Below are positions 35,854 through 46,657 of a DNA stretch of 64,000 bases, piece after piece. Source of the DNA: Acidobacteriaceae bacterium (GTDB taxonomy: Bacteria > Acidobacteriota > Terriglobia > Terriglobales > Acidobacteriaceae). The stretch covers positions 1 to 64,000 of the forward strand of contig PLXE01000016.1 of the NCBI GenBank assembly GCA_003151335.1, written 5' to 3'. The translations under genes and the position numbers were made by a program. The notes under the pieces are model-generated. The model did no database searches. It was not told where the DNA came from and saw nothing but the letters and a program-made list of their open reading frames with translations. Position 1 is the first letter of the stretch; the number at the start of each line of letters is the position of its first letter.

Positions 35854-37827
35854 ATGGGCCGCATCCACGTTCTCTCCGAAAACGTAGCCAACAAGATTGC
35901 CGCCGGCGAGGTCGTGGAACGCCCCGCTTCGGTGGTCAAGGAGCTGCTGGAAAACGCGCTGGATGCCGGTGCGCGCCGCATTCGGGTCAACGTGGAGGCG
36001 GGCGGCAAGAAGCTGATCCAGGTGACCGACGACGGTTGCGGCATGGTGCGCGACGATGCCATGCTGGCTTTCGAGCGCCACGCCACCTCCAAGATCCGCA
36101 ACGCCGACGACTTGCTCAACATCGCGACCCTGGGATTTCGCGGAGAGGCGCTGCCTTCCATGGCTTCCGTCAGCCGCCTGCGTCTGGAGACTCATGCGCC
36201 CGATGACGCTGCGGGGACGGTGATCGAGATCGCCGGCGGAAAGCTGTTGACGGTCGAGGAGGCGGGCCTGCCCCTGGGCACCTGCATCACGGTGCGCGAC
36301 CTGTTCTTCAACATTCCCGCGCGCCGCAAATTCCTGAAGGCTGAGTCCACCGAGTTGTCGCACATCGCATCGCTGGTGACCCACTACGCCCTGGCCCATC
36401 CCGAGATGCACTGGGAGCTGCACGCCGGGACCAACGCCATGTTGATCGCCCCGCCCGTAGCCGATCACTCGCAGCGTATCTATCAAGTGTTTGGCAAGGA
36501 GACGCTCGAGCAGTTGATTCCGCTGAGCGCGTTGCTGCCGCTATCGCATGTGGGACTGCCGCAACCTCCGCCGTGGCGGCGCGACGAAGACTACGAACCG
36601 CCGGTTGCCGGGGACGTAAGACTGCACGGCTTTGTTTCGCGGCCGGAGACCCAGAAGCTCAACCGCAACTCGATTTTCATCTTCGTGAATGGCCGCCTGA
36701 TTCGCGATCGCGTGGTGCAGCACGCCCTCACCGAGGCTTACCGCAACATCCTCCCGCCGACTGTCTTTCCCATCGTGCTGCTGTTCCTGGAGATGCCGTT
36801 CACCGAGGTTGATGTCAACGTGCATCCCTCCAAGACCGAGGTGCGCTTCCGGCAGTCTTCGGTGCTGCACGACTTCATTCGCGATTCGGTCCGCGCCGTC
36901 CTGATGAAGACCCGTCCCGTGCCCGCGTTCACCACGGAGATTCACGCGCAGCCCACTGCATCGCCTTCGCTCACGTCTGGGGCCCGCGATTTTACGACCG
37001 ACGAATTGCAGGTGACAGCCGCCGATGCGGCGTTTGCCTTGCGTCCGCCCGAGGTCCCGCCGTTCAATGCGCGGTTGCAGTTCGAAGGCGGCGGATTTGC
37101 TGTCGAAGGCAATGCGGCTGTTCCCGTGGCCCGCTTCCCTCCGCAGACATTTGGCGGTCCAGTGGCAGCCGCTGCAGCCATGACGCGGAGTGCCGACGGA
37201 TGTTCCGCCGTGGTTGCGGACGACGATGCGCCTGCCGGGTTGGATTCGCTGAGCACGCTTCGTCCGGTTGGCCAGATTCGCGACTCCTTCATCCTGGCAA
37301 TCAATCCGCAGGGCCTGTGGATCATCGACCAGCATGTCGCCCACGAGCGCATTCTGTTCGAGAAAATCTGCAAACTGCGCCTGGCCGAGTCGCCCGAAAA
37401 GCAGCAACTGCTGATGCCGCTCATCGTCGAATTGACGCCCGGCCAGATGTCGGTTTTCGCCGAGATCTCCGACGAGTTGACTCGCAACGGCTTTGAGGTG
37501 GAACCGTTCGGCTCGCGCACCATCGCCGTCAAGACCACGGCAGCGGGGGTTACGGCGGCGGACGTCGAGCACCTGCTGCATGAAATCCTGGACCAGTTCG
37601 AGCGCGAGGAACAGGTGCTGAACCTGGAAAAGATTCGCACCAGCATCGCCGCCAGTATCGCGTGCCATGCCGCCATCAAGGTCAACATGCCGCTGGAGCA
37701 GAACAAAATGGAGTGGCTGCTGAGCGAGTTGGCCAAAACCGATTGCCCCATGAGCTGTCCGCACGGTCGGCCGGTGGTTCTGCGGTATTCTGTTAAGGAC
37801 ATTCAGCGGGCGTTCAAGCGAATTTAG
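35854..37827 (+). CDS. mutL: DNA mismatch repair protein MutL
   Basis: A 657-residue MutL. The N-terminal GHKL ATPase has ENALDAGARRI, VTDDGCGM, HATSKI and LGFRGEAL. A poorly conserved linker (about 360-460) leads to the C-terminal dimerisation/endonuclease domain: DQHVAHERILFE, a near match to DQHA-x2-E-x4-E with Ala replaced by Val, plus CPHGRPV. It is therefore probably a nicking MutL, as in bacteria lacking MutH. Full length for the family. Confidence 0.95.
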   Translation: MGRIHVLSENVANKIAAGEVVERPASVVKELLENALDAGARRIRVNVEAGGKKLIQVTDDGCGMVRDDAMLAFERHATSKIRNADDLLNIATLGFRGEALPSMASVSRLRLETHAPDDAAGTVIEIAGGKLLTVEEAGLPLGTCITVRDLFFNIPARRKFLKAESTELSHIASLVTHYALAHPEMHWELHAGTNAMLIAPPVADHSQRIYQVFGKETLEQLIPLSALLPLSHVGLPQPPPWRRDEDYEPPVAGDVRLHGFVSRPETQKLNRNSIFIFVNGRLIRDRVVQHALTEAYRNILPPTVFPIVLLFLEMPFTEVDVNVHPSKTEVRFRQSSVLHDFIRDSVRAVLMKTRPVPAFTTEIHAQPTASPSLTSGARDFTTDELQVTAADAAFALRPPEVPPFNARLQFEGGGFAVEGNAAVPVARFPPQTFGGPVAAAAAMTRSADGCSAVVADDDAPAGLDSLSTLRPVGQIRDSFILAINPQGLWIIDQHVAHERILFEKICKLRLAESPEKQQLLMPLIVELTPGQMSVFAEISDELTRNGFEVEPFGSRTIAVKTTAAGVTAADVEHLLHEILDQFEREEQVLNLEKIRTSIAASIACHAAIKVNMPLEQNKMEWLLSELAKTDCPMSCPHGRPVVLRYSVKDIQRAFKRI

Positions 37828-37969
37828 CCATCAGCTATCAGCCATCAGCCGTCAGCTTTGCATTTAGCACTTAGCATTTGGCATTTAGTGCTTGCTGGAG
37901 CCCGGTTCTGGTCCTCGGGCATTGGTTGCTAATTGCCAAATACTGACAACTGACTACTGACAACTGCCT
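37828..37969 (+). repeat. Three 7-bp tandem arrays
   Basis: Three distinct heptamer arrays fill the mutL-AlkZ-like spacer: 37828-37855 (CCATCAG type, 4 units), 37860-37894 (GCATTTA type, 5 units), and 37942-37969 (ACTGACA type, 4 units). The period is 7 in all, while the sequence differs. Confidence 0.92.
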
Positions 37970-37973
37970 TTCT

Positions 37974-38966
37974 ATGCACGAACAGCAATTACAGGAGCTG
38001 CGCCGGGAAAAGTGGCGCTTGAACGGGCGGCCCATCCGCACGCTCGACGAGGCGCGCGAATTCATCGATTCGGTGGGATTTTGCCTGCTTTACCCGCAAC
38101 GGCCCGCGGTCCTGGCGCCGACGTTCGTGGGCGCGTATGCCGGCAGTGATGAGCACTTGCCCGCTCGGCAGATGGCCTTTGCCGACCCCAGCGCTCGTGA
38201 CGCCAAGCATCTAATGGTCCGCCTGCTGCGCGAAAAGGCGGCCTACGAGGCCAACGTCTTCCCCGATAACAACTTCATCGTTTCGGCCTCGGTTTTTCCG
38301 TATTTTTACGGGTTGGTGGGAGATCGAAACCCGCGCCAGGCGCCCAAAGCCGGGGCCCGCTCCGAATATTCTCCACTGGCGATCGACGCCTTTCAAATCA
38401 TCCAGAAGGAAGGGCCGATCTCCGAATACCGGCTGCGCGAGTTGCTGGGCGGCGACATCTCCGCCGCGGCCCTGGACCGCGCGCTGGATGAGCTGTGGGC
38501 CAAGCTGCGCATTACCCGCGTGGATTACACGCAGGAGAAAGGAGTGTTCTGGGACGTGCTCTTCCGCTGGTCGCCCGAGGCGGTCAAAGAGGGCATGCAC
38601 GTTTCGGTGGCGGAGGCGTTGACGGCGCTGGTTTCGAAGTATCTCGACTGCGTCTTGGCCGCCCAGCAGGAAGAGGTGGAACACTTCTTCTCCAACCTCA
38701 TCGGCCGCGCGCGGGTCCGCGAAGCCATCAGCGCGCTGCAAACTGCGCGCGAATTGAGTTTCGTACATGTTGCCGGCCGCGTCCTGTTGCAGGTCTCCTC
38801 CGTGGAATTGCCGGCCGTGCATCCGGTTGAGCGGAAGTTCAAACTCCAACCGCGCTTTGTACCGCAGCCACCTCAGTCCGGTAAGCCACTGGTGCAACGC
38901 CGGCCCAGAAAATCGGCATCGCCATCAAGACCACTCCCGCCCGCCAAGGACACCGGCAAGGAATGA
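37974..38966 (+). CDS. AlkZ-related winged-helix protein
   Basis: A 330-residue cytoplasmic protein. Residues about 125-205 look like winged-helix units: EYSPLAIDAFQIIQKEGPIS and LDRALDELWAKLRITRVDYT. The overall plan recalls the AlkZ/YcaQ family of interstrand-crosslink glycosylases, but the catalytic QxQ-type motif is not obvious. The C-terminus is basic and proline-rich, possibly DNA-binding. Its stop overlaps the cmk start by 4 bp. The assignment is from memory of similar proteins and is moderate. Confidence 0.5.
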   Translation: MHEQQLQELRREKWRLNGRPIRTLDEAREFIDSVGFCLLYPQRPAVLAPTFVGAYAGSDEHLPARQMAFADPSARDAKHLMVRLLREKAAYEANVFPDNNFIVSASVFPYFYGLVGDRNPRQAPKAGARSEYSPLAIDAFQIIQKEGPISEYRLRELLGGDISAAALDRALDELWAKLRITRVDYTQEKGVFWDVLFRWSPEAVKEGMHVSVAEALTALVSKYLDCVLAAQQEEVEHFFSNLIGRARVREAISALQTARELSFVHVAGRVLLQVSSVELPAVHPVERKFKLQPRFVPQPPQSGKPLVQRRPRKSASPSRPLPPAKDTGKE

Positions 38967-39643
38967 GCACAGCCCGCAAGTTGGTGATCGCCATCGACGG
39001 GCCGGCCGGCTCGGGCAAGAGCACCATCGCCGCGCGCCTGGCGAAGAAGCTGGGTTACGTGAACCTGGAAAGCGGCGCCATGTATCGCGCGCTGGCGCTG
39101 AAGGCCATGGAGCGGCAGGTTTCGCTGGACGACGGCGAAGCGCTCCGGCAGTTGGCGAACGGCACCGCAATCGAGCTCGAACCTCGCGGGGAAGGCAACC
39201 GCGTGCGGCTGGACGGTCGCGATGTTTCGCAGCGGATACGCGACGCCGATGTCACTGCCGCGGCGTCGCGCGTTTCCATCCACCCGCAGGTGCGCGAGGT
39301 GATGGTGAAGCGCCAGCGCGCCTTGGGCTTGGGCGGCGGCGTGGTGATGGAAGGCCGCGACATTGGCACCGCGGTGTTTCCCAACGCCGATGTCAAGATC
39401 TTTCTCGATGCCGAGGAAAGCGTTCGCGCCGAGCGGCGGGTAGTGCAGAGTGGACTGCGCTCCGCCGAAGACACGCAACGCGTGATCGCGGAACTGGCGG
39501 CGCGCGATCAGCGCGACCGGACCCGTTCGGCCTCGCCGCTGGTCGCCGCGCCCGACGCGGTACACGTCGATACTACGCACAAGAATATTGATGAGGTGGT
39601 CGCCGAGGTGGAGGAGATCGTGAGGAAAGTGATTAGTGGATAG
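38963..39643 (+). CDS. cmk: Cytidylate kinase
   Basis: A 226-residue P-loop kinase that phosphorylates CMP and dCMP. Seen: IDGPAGSGKSTIAARLAKKL, GYVNLESGAMYRALALKAM, VMEGRDIGTAVFPNADVKIF and a C-terminal RDQRDRTRSASPL lid segment. Typical length. Coupled to the upstream winged-helix gene. Confidence 0.95.
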   Translation: MSTARKLVIAIDGPAGSGKSTIAARLAKKLGYVNLESGAMYRALALKAMERQVSLDDGEALRQLANGTAIELEPRGEGNRVRLDGRDVSQRIRDADVTAAASRVSIHPQVREVMVKRQRALGLGGGVVMEGRDIGTAVFPNADVKIFLDAEESVRAERRVVQSGLRSAEDTQRVIAELAARDQRDRTRSASPLVAAPDAVHVDTTHKNIDEVVAEVEEIVRKVISG

Positions 39644-39650
39644 TGGATGG
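39630..39650 (+). repeat. 7-bp tandem array across the cmk stop
   Basis: Three heptamer units (TGATTAG, TGGATAG, TGGATGG) that include the cmk stop codon. Confidence 0.7.
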
Positions 39651-39666
39651 TTTCGAGTTTCAAGGT

Positions 39667-39798
39667 TGTCGTCCTGAGCGAGCCCGCTGCTTCAGCGGGC
39701 GAGTCCAAGGATCTGCGGTTGTTCCTAGGGGCGTGACTGCACCGGCGAACCACAGATCCCTCGACTCGGGCCGAAGCGGCCCTCCCTCGGGATGACAG
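39667..39798. repeat. Dispersed palindromic repeat, copy 2
   Basis: Outer arms TGTCGTCCTGAGCGAG and CTCGGGATGACAG mirror those at 34763-34933. It lies between the convergent cmk and DUF4097-type genes. Confidence 0.7.
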
Positions 39799-39883
39799 GA
39801 TGCCCTAACGCACAGAAGCACGGATTTCTCCGTGCCTCTGCCGCAAATGAAACTATCCCTTCGTTATCTCGCTACCGCAACTC

Positions 39884-39911
39884 TAACCACTAGCCACTAA
39901 CCCCTAGCCCT
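39884..39911 (+). repeat. 7-bp tandem array (4 units)
   Basis: TAACCAC, TAGCCAC, TAACCCC, TAGCCCT in a row, just before the end of the DUF4097-type gene. Confidence 0.85.
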
Positions 39912-39915
39912 AGCT

Positions 39916-41352
39916 TCATCCCTTGGTTATCCGGATGTCGCCGGCACCGGCGTTGATTTGCAGCTTGCTGGCGCCGTTGCCGACGGCGCCCGAGGCCCGT
40001 GCCGAACCGTTGCTTTGGTCGATCTTCAGGGCTTCGAACTCGGAGGTGATGTCGCCCTTGCTGGTGGCGGCCTGCACCTGGAATCCCGCCTTGGGCGGCA
40101 GCACCAGCGAGATGCTACCGCGTTTGCTGGAAAGGCTGATTCTGCCCAGCGGCAGTTTGTCGGCCGCGCGCACTTCGACATCGCCATTCGTGGTCTCCAG
40201 CTGCAAGTCTCCGGACACGTTCTCGATGTGGACGTCCTTGGACCGGGTGAAGATAAGACGGCTGGGCCCGCTGAGATCGTTGCCCCGCACTTCGTCGCCG
40301 GCGATTTCCAAATCGCCGGGCACCGACGCGATCTGCATGTCCGACCGCGACGACTTGAAGGTCACAGTCTTGGCGATCTTGCTGAGGCGAATATCGTCGA
40401 AGAAGTCGCCGTTAAGATGGACCGCGCCGGCCACCTCATCGATGGTGACATTGTCGATATGGCCTTCCACCTCAAGATCGCCGGCAATCTTGGAGGCGCG
40501 CACCGAACCGCTCTGCAAGCTGATGTTCACGGCGCCGCTGACATCGTTCAGGTTAACGTCGCCATGCTGCAACGCCACCTTGACATCGGCCTTGCGGTCA
40601 TTGGCGGTCACGTCGCCGCGTTTGCTGGCAACATCAAGGGTCGCGTCGCGGGGCACGAAGATCTCCATGTCGGCCTCTACTCCGTGCTCGCCGGCGCCGT
40701 TGGTGTTAGCGTTCAGCACCACCGAATTCCCCGTCACCGTGACCTGTGGCTTGGTTCCGTCGTTGTACTTGTTGGCGTCCGTCTGGCTCTGCGCATACAC
40801 CTTCTTGTGCACCACTACGCGCAGAGTGTTGTCGTCGGCGGACGCAATGGTCAGGCTGCCGTGATCGCAGACCACACGCAAATTGCCGTGCGCCGGAAAC
40901 GCCTGCTGCAGGGTGTCGTCGAAGGTGTAGGCGGTGCCGAAGATGCCGCCTAGATCGTCATCCATCTGGATGTGATCGCGCACCCCTCCCCAGTCAACGT
41001 CGGAGCTGTAATGCGCAGACAGGCCGACGGCGACGATCAGGATTAGAAGCATGATCGTGCCTGCTCCCAAGCCACCGCTGCGGTAACCCTGGCGCCGGCT
41101 CATGGAGTACTCGACCAACCGGATCACGCCAAACAGAATGAGCAGCAAGGGCCACCAGTGCCCGAAAAAGTGCCAGAAGGGAAACCGGATTCCGAAGTTC
41201 CGCAGCAGAAATACCAGGCCGATGACGATCAGCACCAGCGGTCCCGCGATCGAGCGCCGATAGCGATACGGCGGCGGTGCCGGATACTGATACTGCGGCG
41301 GAGGCGGTGGAGGTGACGGTGGTGGTGGCGGATAAATATTTGAGCTAGCCAT
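39916..41352 (-). CDS. LiaI/LiaF-like membrane protein with DUF4097 beta-solenoid
   Basis: A 478-residue protein. ATG 41352 is chosen for the upstream GGAGG. A proline-rich N-terminus (PPPPPSPPPPPP) precedes three hydrophobic helices (residues about 40-120) like LiaI/LiaF, then a long repeat region of strand-turn units such as GDVTANDRKADVKVALQHGD and SGDLQLETTNGDVEVRA. This is a DUF4097-type adhesin-like solenoid in the periplasm. Last gene of the ECF sigma operon, overlapping the previous gene by 8 bp. It likely senses or buffers envelope stress. Confidence 0.8.
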   Translation of the reverse strand: MASSNIYPPPPPSPPPPPPQYQYPAPPPYRYRRSIAGPLVLIVIGLVFLLRNFGIRFPFWHFFGHWWPLLLILFGVIRLVEYSMSRRQGYRSGGLGAGTIMLLILIVAVGLSAHYSSDVDWGGVRDHIQMDDDLGGIFGTAYTFDDTLQQAFPAHGNLRVVCDHGSLTIASADDNTLRVVVHKKVYAQSQTDANKYNDGTKPQVTVTGNSVVLNANTNGAGEHGVEADMEIFVPRDATLDVASKRGDVTANDRKADVKVALQHGDVNLNDVSGAVNISLQSGSVRASKIAGDLEVEGHIDNVTIDEVAGAVHLNGDFFDDIRLSKIAKTVTFKSSRSDMQIASVPGDLEIAGDEVRGNDLSGPSRLIFTRSKDVHIENVSGDLQLETTNGDVEVRAADKLPLGRISLSSKRGSISLVLPPKAGFQVQAATSKGDITSEFEALKIDQSNGSARASGAVGNGASKLQINAGAGDIRITKG

Positions 41353-41758
41353 TGCGCACCTCCGGATCGTTAGGATTCTCAGGATTATTCCAATTCGCAC
41401 CCGGCGTGATGGCCCCGGCCGGAGGAGTCGGCGGTGGCGTTACCACCGGCGGTGGCGGCGGATACGGCGGATACCCCTGAGCACCAGGCGGCATCGGTTG
41501 TCCCGGCCTGCCCGGTAGTACTATCCCCGGGTAATCACGCGGCACATGGCCTTCGGCCGAAGCATTGTGTTGCAGGAACATGATCAGACCGATCACGATC
41601 AACAGCGCCGGCCAGGTGCTGCCAAAGTCCATCCAACGCAAGTGTCCCAGCTGGTCAAGCAGAAACAGCACTCCGATGGTGATCAGGACAACCGGCCCCA
41701 TGAAACCATGAGCACGGCAACGGCTGCACGAACAATACGGGTTATAGCGGAATCTCAT
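41345..41758 (-). CDS. LiaF-like transmembrane protein, Pro-rich tail
   Basis: A 137-residue protein with a four-cysteine N-terminus (CSCSRCRAH), two hydrophobic helices (GPVVLITIGVLFLLDQLG and WPALLIVIGLIMFLQ) of the DUF5668/LiaI type, and a Pro-Gly-rich tail. It shares the LiaI-like helix pair with both neighbouring genes and probably forms part of the same membrane sensor. Function is inferred from operon context. Confidence 0.75.
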   Translation of the reverse strand: MRFRYNPYCSCSRCRAHGFMGPVVLITIGVLFLLDQLGHLRWMDFGSTWPALLIVIGLIMFLQHNASAEGHVPRDYPGIVLPGRPGQPMPPGAQGYPPYPPPPPVVTPPPTPPAGAITPGANWNNPENPNDPEVRNG

Positions 41759-41768
41759 GATGCCCTCC

Positions 41769-42509
41769 TCACCAGCCCATCCCGCGGCGGCGCATCAGCA
41801 CGCGAATGCCGACAGCGATGAGCACGAGCGGCCAAAACCGCCATATACGGTCGAAGTTCACCACGTCCATCTCGTTGAGCAAGAAAAGTACGCCTAGTCC
41901 GATCAGCACGAACGCGCCAATGGGCACGCGCGATGGCGGGCAGCATTCGGCCTCCACCGGCTGCCCCTCCGGGGCTCCCGGCGAAGGCGTCGACGTCAGC
42001 GGTACGGCGCCGGCAGTAACACCCGGAGTCGGATTCGGCGCCGGGCCTCCCGCCGAAAACAGGTGGTTCAGGCCGAGCGGATCGGGCGCCGGCAAGCCCA
42101 TCTGGCGGGCGCGCGCTGTCTGATACGCCTCAATCGGCATATAGATTACGAACGCCGCGATGCCCAAACCGAAGATGCCATTCACATGCGCGGCCATCCA
42201 GATCAGAGTGGCGAAGATCAGCACGTGTACGAAACCCTTGGCATATTCGCCGTTGTACATGGCCCCGACCCCGGGAATGAATCCCAGCAGCGCGGCCAGG
42301 CGGGGATTTCCGAGCCCGGCTACCGGTGGAGCACCCGGCGGCACGGCGGTAGTACCGGGTGGCGGCATGGCGCCGCTCAGCTGCGAGGCCAAACATTCCT
42401 CGCAATAGATAACGCCACGGATGTCTCGCGCGCAGCTGCTGCACAGTGGTTTCCCACACGTACGGCAGAATGCGACTGCGGGAACGTCGGCATGATTGGC
42501 GCAGTTCAT
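41769..42509 (-). CDS. B-box zinc-finger membrane protein with LiaI-like helices
   Basis: A 246-residue protein. The N-terminal C-x2-H B-box type zinc finger reads CANHADVPAVAFCRTCGKPL, then CSSCARDIRG and CEECL. Two helices follow in the middle (FIPGVGAMYNGEYAKGFVHV, FGLGIAAFVIYM), and a LiaI-like pair ends the protein (GAFVLIGLGVLFLLNEMDVV). Its start overlaps the anti-sigma stop by 4 bp. It may relay signals between the membrane and the anti-sigma factor. Confidence 0.82.
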   Translation of the reverse strand: MNCANHADVPAVAFCRTCGKPLCSSCARDIRGVIYCEECLASQLSGAMPPPGTTAVPPGAPPVAGLGNPRLAALLGFIPGVGAMYNGEYAKGFVHVLIFATLIWMAAHVNGIFGLGIAAFVIYMPIEAYQTARARQMGLPAPDPLGLNHLFSAGGPAPNPTPGVTAGAVPLTSTPSPGAPEGQPVEAECCPPSRVPIGAFVLIGLGVLFLLNEMDVVNFDRIWRFWPLVLIAVGIRVLMRRRGMGW

Positions 42510-43264
42510 GCGATTCTCCTGTTCAGCCGGGCCTGATTGGTTAAATCCTTCATCCCTGGTTCATTCCCCGCCGGAGACGCGGCCAGCTCGGGCTGGTTGG
42601 CGTCGCGGCTGTAGTTCTGATTCGTGCGATTCTTGTCCTGCTGGTTATCGCTCTTGGGTTGGGTCTTGGGCGCTGGTTCTTCCGGCTGCTGCTTCTCTGG
42701 GGCGGCGACGCGGCGCAAGTCGCGCACCCGCGACTCGATCTCATACACCAGGCGAAGGTTGTCGTAGTAACGAATTACGCGCGCCTGAGTCGAGGAATAA
42801 GTCTTGGCAATGCCTTTGGAGCTCAAGTCCAGCCGCCGCAGATCGCTGAGATGGAGCCCGGCGATGCTGAGCAGCAGGGTGATGGAGAAAAAGGCCATGC
42901 CAAACGACATGGCGAAGCGCGGGGTGGCGACCGGAGCGAAGATGGGCGCCAAGCGGCCCTTCACCTTGTCGAGCCAGCCCTCGCCACGCGGCGAGACCAC
43001 GGCGTGCTCCGAGGGCAGCGCCCCGATGGTCTGGGCCAGAATGTTGTGCACCAGATGGCGCGGCGGTTCCACCTCATCCAGCCCCTTCAGCCAGTGCAGG
43101 CCGGCCGTGGCCTCTTCGACCATGGTGCGGCAGGCCGGGCAGGACTGCTGGTGCGCTTCAAACGCGGCCAGCGTAGTGCCGTGCAGCCCGCCATCGATGG
43201 CTTCGGCCAGCAGGCCTTCGCATTCGACGCATTGCATTTCGGATTGGTTCTCACTGCGCATCAA
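42506..43264 (-). CDS. Anti-sigma factor with zf-HC2-like zinc finger
   Basis: A 252-residue membrane protein. The N-terminus has C12-x2-C15, then H and C-x2-C (HQQSCPACRTMVEE), a zinc-binding anti-sigma domain. One transmembrane helix (FAMSFGMAFFSITLLLSIAG) near residue 130 separates it from a periplasmic charged, Gln/Asn/Pro-rich tail. It should hold the ECF sigma encoded just upstream (4-bp overlap) and release it on envelope stress. Confidence 0.82.
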   Translation of the reverse strand: MMRSENQSEMQCVECEGLLAEAIDGGLHGTTLAAFEAHQQSCPACRTMVEEATAGLHWLKGLDEVEPPRHLVHNILAQTIGALPSEHAVVSPRGEGWLDKVKGRLAPIFAPVATPRFAMSFGMAFFSITLLLSIAGLHLSDLRRLDLSSKGIAKTYSSTQARVIRYYDNLRLVYEIESRVRDLRRVAAPEKQQPEEPAPKTQPKSDNQQDKNRTNQNYSRDANQPELAASPAGNEPGMKDLTNQARLNRRIA

Positions 43265-43860
43265 CTCACCTGCCTGTAACTACGTTGTAACAGCCTCGCA
43301 AGTTCCGTTCGCCCACGATTTATGCGACTTTTCACCGTGCCTTCAGGGACTTTGAGGACGAGGGCAATGTCTTTGTAGTCCATGTCCTGAAGATCGCGCA
43401 GGATGACCGCCTCGCGCAGCTCGGGAGAGAGCTTGCGCAGCGCCTGATGGACCAGCTTCTGAGCCTCCTGGCTGCGCATCCGGGCTTCGGGGCCGGCCGA
43501 GTGGTCCTCCAGCTTCTCCGCCAGGCTCAGGCCATCGTCCTGGTTGCCCGGCGTTGCCTCCAGCGAGTCGGTGATGCGGTCGTACTTTCCCTTGCGAAAG
43601 TGGTCCACCAGCAGATTTCGCGTGACCGTGGTGACCCAGGTCATAAACGAAGCGCGTGTGGTGTCGAAGGTGCTGAGTGTGCGATACATTTTGATGAATA
43701 CTTCCTGGGTGAGGTCAGCCGCATCGTCGGGCGATCCCGAAAAGCGATAGCAGAGGTTGTAGATCCGGCGATGATACTGCTGAACGATTTCCTGCCAAGC
43801 CGCAGCGTCGCCGGTAACACAGCGACGGACGAGGGCATTGACGGCTTGGATATCGTCCAA
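43261..43860 (-). CDS. ECF RNA polymerase sigma factor
   Basis: A 199-residue sigma-70 family ECF factor. Region 2 includes RRIYNLCYRFSGSPDDAADL, TQEVFIKMYRTLSTFD and SFMTWVTTVTRNLLVDHFRK. Region 4 includes LSPELREAVILRDLQDMDYK and VPEGTVKSRINRGRTELARL. First gene of a five-gene coupled operon with its anti-sigma, B-box, and two LiaF-like proteins. Confidence 0.92.
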   Translation of the reverse strand: MDDIQAVNALVRRCVTGDAAAWQEIVQQYHRRIYNLCYRFSGSPDDAADLTQEVFIKMYRTLSTFDTTRASFMTWVTTVTRNLLVDHFRKGKYDRITDSLEATPGNQDDGLSLAEKLEDHSAGPEARMRSQEAQKLVHQALRKLSPELREAVILRDLQDMDYKDIALVLKVPEGTVKSRINRGRTELARLLQRSYRQVS

Positions 43861-44399
43861 TCAGCGCTCCCAATGGGCGTGACTCCTGGCCCAATCCCAC
43901 TCACTGCTAAAGACTTATACGAAGGCACACAGACCGAAGTTCGATCCAATCAGGGCAAACTCCACCCCTTCTGGCATTCGCCAGAAACCCCGGACGTGTG
44001 CATGGTTTTCGCCTGCATTGTAGCAGGGGCGGGAAGCTTCGGGCGGTGACGACAAGAGGAACGAAGCGCGCAAAGCGCACCGAAGCCTCCTAGTTACCAA
44101 ATTGGCGATATACCACTAAAATGTCGGTTAGCCAGCCGGATTATGCTATGAACTGCAGCCTGAAAGTAGTATAAGTTTGTACAAGTTGTTTGGAGTTCTC
44201 CCCGTCGCGCCACGCCGGGATGAATTGCCATCGACAACGCACGCGCCGCCCAAAGTCCTGCGCGGTTGACGGAAGCCGCTGATCGATAGGGCGCGAACCG
44301 CGCGCAATTTACGGTAGGCAAGTCCACGGCAAGCACGTAACCAATTCCGTATTTTGCGCAGTGGGATTAGTGACTTCGGACGTGCGTGCGCCATAGCTC
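43861..44399. other. Divergent regulatory spacer
   Basis: About 540 bases between the divergent sigma operon and hybrid kinase. Apart from the candidate ECF promoter at 43914-43942 I see no gene or RNA structure. Short ORFs here have no recognisable family. Confidence 0.5.
43914..43942 (-). promoter_or_regulatory. Candidate ECF-type promoter
   Basis: On the minus strand GAACTT is followed by a 15-base spacer and CGTATAA, close to the general ECF pattern (GAACTT and CGTCTAA-like). It is about 54 bases before the sigma gene, so autoregulation is possible. Matched by eye only. Confidence 0.35.
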
Positions 44400-46421
<2,022 letters not shown>

Positions 46422-46657
46422 GCTGCTGAAGAAAGCGCGCTCATTCTCCGCGGAACAGCCCGGCCCAGGAATCGTCCAAGTTGTTCCAGCGGGATTCGCG
46501 TCCCCCTGAACACTGGTATGTGCAGTAGCTCACATTCACGGCGGCGCAAAACGGGTAGGATAGATCGGACCGCCCCCTCGCGGGATGGATCGGCTGGCGA
46601 TTCGTCCGGCTATGTGGGCGGCAGTGAATTCGCGTATTTATCTTGGGAGAAATCAAT

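Noticed and set aside
36541-37764. 407-residue minus-strand ORF opposite mutL
   Set aside because: Long antisense ORF caused by codon bias of mutL; Arg/His-rich with no family.
39958-40953. 331-residue plus-strand ORF opposite the DUF4097-type gene
   Set aside because: Reads as a repetitive shadow of the solenoid repeats on the other strand.
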